This document shows positions 57,135-64,000 of a stretch of 64,000 nucleotides of DNA, in pieces. Positions within the stretch are counted from its first letter, which is position 1, and each line of letters begins with the position of its first letter. The notes beneath the pieces are model-generated. The model did not search any database. It was not told the origin of the DNA and saw nothing but the letters and a program-made list of their open reading frames with translations. Source of the stretch: Sitta carolinensis (lineage: Eukaryota > Chordata > Aves > Passeriformes > Sittidae); contig JAVUNC010000005.1 in assembly GCA_032173965.1 (NCBI GenBank), positions 1,302,001 through 1,366,000 on the forward strand, read 5' to 3'. A program made the position numbers and the translations under genes.

Positions 57135-57540
57135 TGATGCTTTAAGTTTCAGCTTTTGTATTTTTCAATCCTGTACTGCATTGGTGTGGAGCTCTGAACT
57201 CCACACAGAGTGTTAGTGAGCTCTTCACAGTTTGGCCAGACTGAACAATCCTCACAGGCCTGAGAGCCAAGGACATCTCACAGCCTCAGGCCTGGGAAGT
57301 GCAGACAAACGAAAATTGGGGAAATGACCCTTCATTACCTGAAGCTGTAATTGGACAATTAACCCCTGATATGCAAACAGACCAAACTTTTATCTGCCTA
57401 AAAACTCGTGACCCTCGTCCATCGTGGGTCCACCAGGCCCTTGCACTGCCCAGGGTGTCTCTGTGAAAGGGCTTTAATGAATTCTGCTTTATTCTCTAAC
57501 TCTTTTTAGCCTCTTTTCTAGGTAGCCTCTCCAGGCATCA
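57135..57540 (+). mobile_element. Solo LTR, family A (copy 3)
   Basis: It starts TGATGC and ends GCATCA, giving 6-base terminal inverted repeats, and is flanked by GGGC at 57131-57134 and 57541-57544. Shared blocks with the other copies are 'gaacaatcctcacag', 'gccaaggacatc', 'acctgaagctgtaattggac', 'agaccaaacttttat', 'tccatcgtgggtccacc' and 'gctttaatgaattctgcttt', where the poly(A) signal has decayed to AATGAA. It is 406 bp long. No internal retroviral sequence adjoins it. Confidence 0.9.
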
Positions 57541-57544
57541 GGGC

Positions 57545-58454
57545 ACCCCTGGAAAAGCCTCACTGGGGCACAGGCTGGAGCACAGCAGGATTTCCCCCTG
57601 GTGAATACACCAGGGTTCCTCCCTCCTGCTGTCACAGACATGAACAAACACAAATCACACCCCACCAAACCCCACCCAGACACTCTCTGGGTTCTCAGGG
57701 CACAGCTTGATGCAGTGTCAGGCACCCATTTGCCAAATGGGTTAAGGCTGCTCCAGCATCTCCTGTGTCCCTCATTGTCACCCCACCATCATGGCTCTGG
57801 CAGCTCTGCAGCTGCATTTTGCTGCATTTTGCTGTCACTCTGCAGCTCCTGCAAAGCCTCAAAGAAGCAGCCATGCAACCCGGCCCTGAGGGATGGGTGC
57901 TGGCTCTGATATCTCTCCTCACCTCTTGTCTTTGCCACCTCTTGCAAGAGGGCAGCCTGGACTGTGAGACTGAGATGGGAGGAGAGAGAGAAGGGTGCAG
58001 CCCCAGCTTGCCCCTGGTTTGTTATTTGGGGCTTGGTTTGGTTTGGTTTGTTCATTTGTTTGGGTTTTTTTGGAAGTGTCTCTAAAGATCCTATTCCTTG
58101 GGGAATTACTCTGCACTGTGTTCATTCCTCCTGCAGATTCCCTTTAGTTCTTCCTGGGTGCCCGAGCATTAGGGAGGACTAGAGGAGTTCCACATCCCCC
58201 TGGATGGTGCCTTCCAGGCCTGATTTCCACGGGAGCAAAGCCCAGGTGGTTTTTATGTTTGAGTTCACATCAGGTGGTGCCTTTTACAGGAGGTCTGAGC
58301 TGCAACTCTCGTGCCAGCTCTCTTCCCTGTGACATCACCAGCCACATCCCAGGACAGAAGGAGCCAGCAGGAGTGCCTTGCTGGGGCTGGAGCTTGTGGG
58401 GACACTGGGAATGGGTTTCAGAGCAGAGCAGGATTCGTTCCAGCTTCCCTTTGA
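57545..58454. other. Unique sequence, nothing recognised
   Basis: A small 'ggtttggtttggtttg' run lies near 58032. No exon was recognised. Confidence 0.45.
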
Positions 58455-58552
58455 CACCTGGCCTTGTGGAAGGTGTCCCTTCCCACAGCAGGGCAGTTGG
58501 AGCTGGGTGACCTTTGAGGTCCCTTCCAATCCATTCCATGATTCTGTGAGAC
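58455..58552 (+). mobile_element. CR1 LINE fragment, 3' end
   Basis: 'gtggaaggtgtcccttccca', 'cagcagggcagttggagctg', 'tttgaggtcccttccaatcc' and 'attccatgattctgtgag' form a short but clear CR1 tail. Confidence 0.92.
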
Positions 58553-59785
58553 AAGATCTGGGGGGAAACCGCAGGTTTTGTAAAGCTGAAACTGTCAGAG
58601 ATGATTTCAACTTTTAATCTCACCCACATTTCCCTTCCTGCCAGCACACTGAGCATTGCCAGGATGAGGGATGCCATTATTCCCATGAGAATGACCCTGG
58701 GGCTCTGGAGGGAGGGATGCTTCACATGGAGCTGGACTTTCGGCTCCACACCATGTCCAGGGGCACAGTGACCTCCAGCCTGCCCCAGAAACTGTCTGAC
58801 CCCAAAGTCCATGATCCCAAAGTCCATCCCTGAGCAGAGGTGGAAACGGGGCTGCAGAATCTCCCCTTTTCCACTCACTTGGAAGGAACACACCGAGGCT
58901 ATGCCCTGCCTGAAGAGCTAAAGCATCACATGGAGTAAATAATAATAATAATAGCAGGGCTATTCTGGTGTGGCACGTGCCCTTTTGTGCCTGATTAATG
59001 CTTCCCCAGGGCACAGAGCCCTCCCTGAGCTCCCATGCCCTCCAGCACGGCTCTCCCCTTTACCACGATCCTGCTATTGTTGCCTGCTTCTCCCCTCTCC
59101 CTCCCATTGACTTCAGGCAGATTAGAGCAGAGAGATGATGGATGGCTGGATTAGATGCTGCACACCTACTTCAGGCTCACAAAGTGATATTTTCCTGTCC
59201 TATTTGGATGCATCTCTCCCATTGTGAGCACGAAACTGGGAATAGCAGGGAACAATTGTTGCAGGGCAGTGACTCTGCTTTACACTGACAGTGCCTCATC
59301 CTCCCATTCATGGCATTCAAAAAGAGAAAAGTAGGCTGGCAAATATAATCAATTTCAGCAGGAATGCTGCAAGGTGAAATGGAATAACCATATGCTTCAC
59401 TGTTCAAGGTTCAGTGAAGGTCCCAGGCAGGGAAAAAGGAGAGATTGCTGCTGGCTTTAAGGACAGCTACCTCTCTCTGCTCAGAGCTCGAGTCCCACAT
59501 AATCCAATTTCACATCCTGCCTTTAAAATGTTATTGGATCTTCCTGGAATTCACAAACGTTGGAACTCCCAGGAGGGGAACAGCAGGAACCAGGCAGAAG
59601 CCCAGAACTCCAAAGTGTATATACAGGGCTGGAGCAACACAGGTGGGTCCTGGAGCAAAGGTGGCAATGAAAAGTGTCCTCTCTGGGGCTGGATTTGCTC
59701 TTGAGGGGCTGCATTATGCATCTGAGGTTCCAAGTGCTCTTTTTTCCAGGACTTTTCCCCATTTCCCCAGTCATTTCCCCAATTA
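58553..59785. other. Unique sequence with a small (AAT)n
   Basis: A five-unit (AAT)n lies at 58937-58953. No exon or other repeat was recognised. Confidence 0.45.
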
Positions 59786-59886
59786 CAACCTGGGATAGTG
59801 GAGGGTGTCCCTGCCAATGGCAAGGGGTTGGAACTGGATGGGCTTTAAGGTTCCTTCCAACCCAAACCATTCTGGGATTCAATGAT
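59786..59886 (+). mobile_element. CR1 LINE fragment, 3' end
   Basis: 'acctgggatagtggagggtg', 'tccctgccaatggcaagggg', 'ggatgggctttaaggttcc' and 'ttccaacccaaaccattctg' form a clear 100-bp CR1 tail. Confidence 0.93.
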
Positions 59887-59969
59887 TTAATGTTGGTAAC
59901 AGTGACTAAATCTCAATCAAGGCAATCCAGGATCCTCTTCCCACATTCCCAAGTCGCTGAGACCTTCTG

Positions 59970-59992
59970 GGGGTGGGGGTGTGTGTGTGTGT
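59970..59992. repeat. (GT)n with G-rich lead
   Basis: 'gggggtgggggt' is followed by about seven GT units. Confidence 0.95.
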
Positions 59993-60456
59993 CTCACACT
60001 ACCCTTGGATGAAACACTGCTTCCAGGGCACAGCCTGATCTCCAGAGAGCTGGCAAATCCTGGACAGTGCAAATAAACAACCCTATCCCAGCGAATTCCA
60101 CCCTGTGCCTGCGAGAATGGGGCCTCAGAGAGAGGAGGAAGGATGGGTGACACACCAAAGCCATCCTGGGACTCCAACCTCTCTCCTCCAACCAAAAATA
60201 AACCCCAAGTGACCAACAGACCTGTCTGAACCATCACAGGGGTGCTGGGAGGCTGCTGGAGTGGCTGTGCCTTCCAGCTCTGCTGTCACAGCCAAGGGAA
60301 GAGAGGGGATGGATATTTCTGAATTCCCAGCTGTCACAGCAGTGGAATTTCTGTGGGGAGCATTTATTTGGAAATCTCGCAGTGAACTTCTTTTACAAAT
60401 ATAGGCCCAGGATTTCCAGGGAAGGAGCTGTATTAGGAAAGATCTGGCACACCCTA

Positions 60457-60505
60457 AATAATAATCATTATTATTAGTGTAATTATATTAATTACTGTAA
60501 TTACA
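60457..60505. promoter_or_regulatory. Cluster of three AT palindromes, homeodomain-like
   Basis: In 49 bp there are AATAATAAT-C-ATTATTATT (60457-60475), GTAATTA-TAT-TAATTAC (60479-60495) and TGTAATTACA (60496-60505), all perfect. TAATTA is the classic homeodomain core. The cluster could be a homeodomain-bound element or a decayed (AAT)n with hairpin potential. There is no independent support for function. Confidence 0.3.
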
Positions 60506-60640
60506 AGGAGGGCAAGACACTACAGGAATTACAGATGAGTGGGGTGTACGCAGATGCCAAATGTTAGTGGGTTTTCCCTTCCTCTCTGCAGTCTAAAAGC
60601 ATCTGCACTGCTCAGAAAGAGGGGGAAAGAGCTCCAGAAA

Positions 60641-60669
60641 TGCACACACAACACACACAAACACACACG
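60641..60669. repeat. Imperfect (CA)n microsatellite
   Basis: Short CACACA blocks are separated by extra A bases. Confidence 0.95.
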
Positions 60670-63293
60670 CACTCCTCCAGCCCGCGCGTGTCAAGATCAG
60701 AGTGTCAGGTAAAAATGCTGCCTGAGCCTGGTAGGCAAAAATTGACAAGGGAATCCAGTGTTATCTGGAACTGCTCTCTCCAGAGAGGCTGAAAATCTTT
60801 GATAGGTTCACTCCAGGGGAAATAACTTCGGGAGGATAAGAGGCATTGATGTGCGCTGAGCAAAGGCAACCCGTGTGCGCCAGCACGGCTTGGAGCTGAC
60901 GTGCATTCTGCTTTCTTCCAGCTCTCTTTTTTCCCCCTCTGCTCGTTTTTCCTGTTTTATTTTATTTTATTCCCTTCCTTTTTTTTTTTTCTAATTTTGC
61001 TTTATTATCATTTTTCAAAGCAGCCCAGGGTCTCGCAGTGGTGGTGAAGGATAGAAGGGATCGAGTCGTGCCAGTGGCTCTGTGAAATGGGGGAAGCGAG
61101 GATCAGGAGGAGGTGGAGGGAAGGAGGGAGGGGAAATGTCAACAGGCAAATCTGAAAAGCAAACCTGGGGAAGGGCTGTGTGTCTAGGGTGGTGTGTGTG
61201 TTTGTGCTGGTGGAGCCTCTGATGGAGCAGAGGAAATATTTTCAGGATTTTTGGGAAGGAGGGAAAGGTGGAGCCTCTTTTGTCAGGAAAATCTGCAGCA
61301 ATATTCCCATCCTTTGGCAATCCAGTGGTCTGTCCTTGTACCTCAGGGACTTGGATGCTGTTCCTGCCATGGCACAGCCCACCCACCCTGTGAGGGATTG
61401 CATCCTCTTTAATACCTTCCAACTTCTCTGCCCCAAAACCGTGACCTGGGTGAGCACAACCCCTCTGACACAACACAGCCCCAAATTCTGCTCCTAAATT
61501 CTGCTCCAGCACATCCAAGCTCTTGGATAAATTCACTGTGGTCACAGATTATGCTGGTTTGAGGGCTGTGGGAAGCACGTTGCTCCTACTTTGCTCCACC
61601 CTAATTTCTGTTTTGGGGAGCTGGTGATTGTTTGGGGGTTATTTGGGATTTTTCACATCTGCCTGCAGCTTGCTGTGGGCTGGGTGGTTTTGTCTGAGCT
61701 GCTTTATGGTCGGGAAAGAGGGATGGCTCCTTCCAGAGCACAATTCATCTCTCCCAGCTGGGCTGAATAAACATGGGCAGGTTTCTCAGTCTCTCCATCC
61801 ACTACAAAAGGTGTCCAGATGACTCGTGCAGATTTACACATCCCAGCTGACGACACACAAAGTTGGATGGGTGGAACCTGGCCAGGAACCATTTTTTTCC
61901 CTTTCCAAGCCTCAGGGTTTTTTTCATCCTGCCCAGTTTTGGGGGTTTCTTTGCTCCTTCAGGACAGAAAGGGCAGGAAAATGGTGCTGTGGGGATTCAG
62001 ACACCTCGGGGACATTGCAAAGCCTCTGGATGCAGAGGGAGTCTCTAAATGTTGCTGTGGGGCAGCCAGAGAAGTTCTGGGATGTGATTCCAAACCTTTC
62101 TTTTTGTATCAACTCACACAGGCCTGAACCCACAAGTGGAAATGGGGGAATGCAATGAGCTCAAAGCTTTTTGGGACCACCACAGCCCTCCTCATCCCTC
62201 AAACCTCCCTCCCCTGGAGGCACTGCTCCCACACTTCATCTTTTCTCAGTACACCTGTCCTGAAAGAGGATTGTTTCATTTACAGGTGCAGCACAAGGCA
62301 GGAACTCTGGTTCTCACCAGGCTAAAATAAAGGAAAAGACCATTTCCAGGTCCAAGAGGCTCTGCTATCTTATTTTTATTTAATTCCCTGCTTTCTTGCA
62401 TTCACCAAATCCCAGACAGACTCAGGGGGCTGTAGCTTCACTTCCATCGTGTGGGCCAAAATCTTTGCAGCTTCCTGGCTAAATCAGTTCCCTGTGCTCT
62501 CTGTGTGTAAACCTCCAATTTCAGAGCTTTACTGGTTTTACCAGCCCCAGAAAGGCTGAACAAAGACAATAATTGTTACTATTCGTCACACTGCAGAAGA
62601 TTTTACATATGCCAAGCAGAATTGCCATTCCATCCTTTTGGGAAGTGCAGATTGGCCTCCTGCTCTCCAGTAATTCCCAGTACAAGTGCCCAAACCCTGT
62701 GATCTGATCTGCAGCCAGGCAGCAGTGGAAGATGTGGCAGGAATTGCTCTTCCTGTGGATATAAACCCATGTTTTAACCACAAGACCATCTCTCTTTGCT
62801 GAGCCTCTTCCAGTCTCCAAGGGTCTGGAATGACTGCTCAGGGAGTGTGGCTGATTTATCCCTCTGGAATTCTCATCAAGGTAATGACTTATGAAATTTG
62901 GGAGCTGCTGAATGACCACAGAGAACCTCAGTTAAGTGTCCCATCAACATTTCTCTGTCCTGGCTAAGCACAGCACACATCCCCACCGGGGTTATAAAGG
63001 GATTTATGGATTTTACTGGGATGAGTATCCAGAACAGCTGCCTGCTGTTTGAAATCACCATGGATTTCAGTTCTGGGGAAGCTTTGGCTTTGCTGGAGCA
63101 GGATTCCCCGTTCCTCTAACTCACTCTCTTCATGAGATCCTCACGGGGAAGAAATTTTATCCCAAGAATCTGTGAATTTGGCCAATCTGGCAGCAGCAGC
63201 TCTCCAGGCATGGGGGTCTCCTCATGTCCAGCAAGAGATTTTTTACTGCACAGGTGAGAGGTGGTTCCAGCCCTGCAGCCTGTGCAGACACAT
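60670..63293. other. Mostly unique sequence
   Basis: It is CpG-bearing at 60680-60910 with a TGACGTGC (CRE-like half site) near 60898. A T-rich run lies at 60955-60995. A (TG)n-like stretch sits at 61191-61205. No exon or repeat family was recognised. Confidence 0.4.
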
Positions 63294-63370
63294 CCCAATT
63301 CCATCAACAGATTCATCCCAATTCCATCAGCAGATTCATCCCAGTTCCACCAGCAGATGTGTCCCAGTTT
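63294..63370. repeat. 23-bp minisatellite, 3.3 units
   Basis: Units begin CCCAATTCCATCA or CCCAGTTCCACCA at 63294, 63317 and 63340, with a partial fourth at 63363. Unit 3 carries the most substitutions. Confidence 0.92.
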
Positions 63371-64000
63371 CCCCAGGATGGCTGAACTGGTGGGATGGGG
63401 TGCTCTGGGGCATCAGGAGCTCAGACCTGTGGGTTGCAGGTAGCACAGCTCCTTTTGGCCAGGTGCCTGCAGCCTCAAAATTCACAGGGCAGTCATCTGA
63501 AAGCTCTTGAAACATAACTGGTTCAGGATCCAGCTCAGAAGTCATCTTCATGTCCCAGGAGACATCTTCCAAATTAAAAAAAAAAAAATTAAAAATCCTG
63601 CCTTGCCTTTGGAAAACTCTCAAACCCTCAAACGTCTTCCTGGCTTGACTTCTTACAACAGTGTGGGCTGAGTTATGTGAAACATTTCCTTCCAGCTTTT
63701 ACAGAAGGAAGCAGGCTGGAGCTGGAAAAGTGTTTCCCAAAATCACCCAGCAGATGTGGAGCTTCCAGCATGGAGAATTTTGGAGCTCCTGGATTTTGGT
63801 TTCATGTTCAGGAGGCCACATTTTGTCTCTGGATGAGGGAAAGCAGCCACATCCAGGGAAGCTTTCATCTTAGGATCAGTTTCCACCTGGAAGATGCAGG
63901 ATTTGTTTTGGAAAAAATAATCAGGCAACAGTTATTTAGAAGGAAATATTTCCCAGTGAGGGATTGCACTGACCTTATAAACCGTGCAAGTGAACTTGTG
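63371..64000. other. Unique sequence, nothing recognised
   Basis: An A-rich stretch lies at 63567-63596. No exon or repeat family was recognised up to the window end. Confidence 0.45.

Overview
This is a stretch of vertebrate, almost certainly avian, nuclear DNA, most like a songbird. The evidence is about twenty 5'-truncated CR1 (chicken repeat 1) LINE fragments. They lie in both orientations and end in the typical avian CR1 3' terminus (a 'ttccaacccaaaccatt' block followed by degenerate 'attctatg' octamers). Long microsatellites, several minisatellites and solo retroviral LTRs are scattered among them. I see no bacterial, organellar or viral-genome architecture.

I recognise no protein-coding gene, exon, rRNA, tRNA or CRISPR array. 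All long open reading frames are either translations of simple repeats (Ser/Phe, Pro/Ser, His-Pro-Ser-Ile or Lys/Glu runs) or compositionally random frames that cross CR1 and LTR sequence. The window is best read as intergenic or deep-intronic DNA. A small coding exon of an unfamiliar gene cannot be excluded by eye.

Layout: 0-6 kb has a 1-kb minisatellite of 29-bp units, three CR1 fragments and a first LTR (about 4665-5131). 6-21 kb is mostly single-copy DNA with small arrays of (TAA)n, (AT)n, (ATCC)n and a 32-bp minisatellite, plus possible conserved regulatory islands. 21-30 kb has CR1 fragments, a (TCCTC)n tract, two strong short palindromes and a large CR1 with an internal direct duplication. 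30-36 kb has a CpG-rich patch, a 30-base poly(A), and a CR1 split by a solo LTR with a perfect 6-bp target duplication. 36-50 kb has a (AAAAG)n purine tract, a 31-bp minisatellite, a diverged 160-bp tandem duplication, a homeodomain-rich island and a (CTTCTC)n tract. 50-64 kb has two more LTRs of the 4665 family, both with 4-bp target duplications. It also has a 720-bp (ATCC)n array, more CR1 ends and small arrays.

The strongest original observations are: (1) three copies of one LTR family (TGATGC start; 4-bp target-site duplications on two copies), one of which has amplified its polyadenylation-signal region into six 14-bp repeats; (2) the cleanly dated solo LTR inside a CR1; (3) 40-bp twins with a 21-bp exact core, 3.2 kb apart, that match no repeat I know; (4) tandem arrays whose variants are nearly all homopolymer shrinkages, suggesting assembly error; and (5) perfect palindromes resembling homeodomain, TALE and ZEB-type binding sites in otherwise unique DNA. 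I found no convincing new multigene system.
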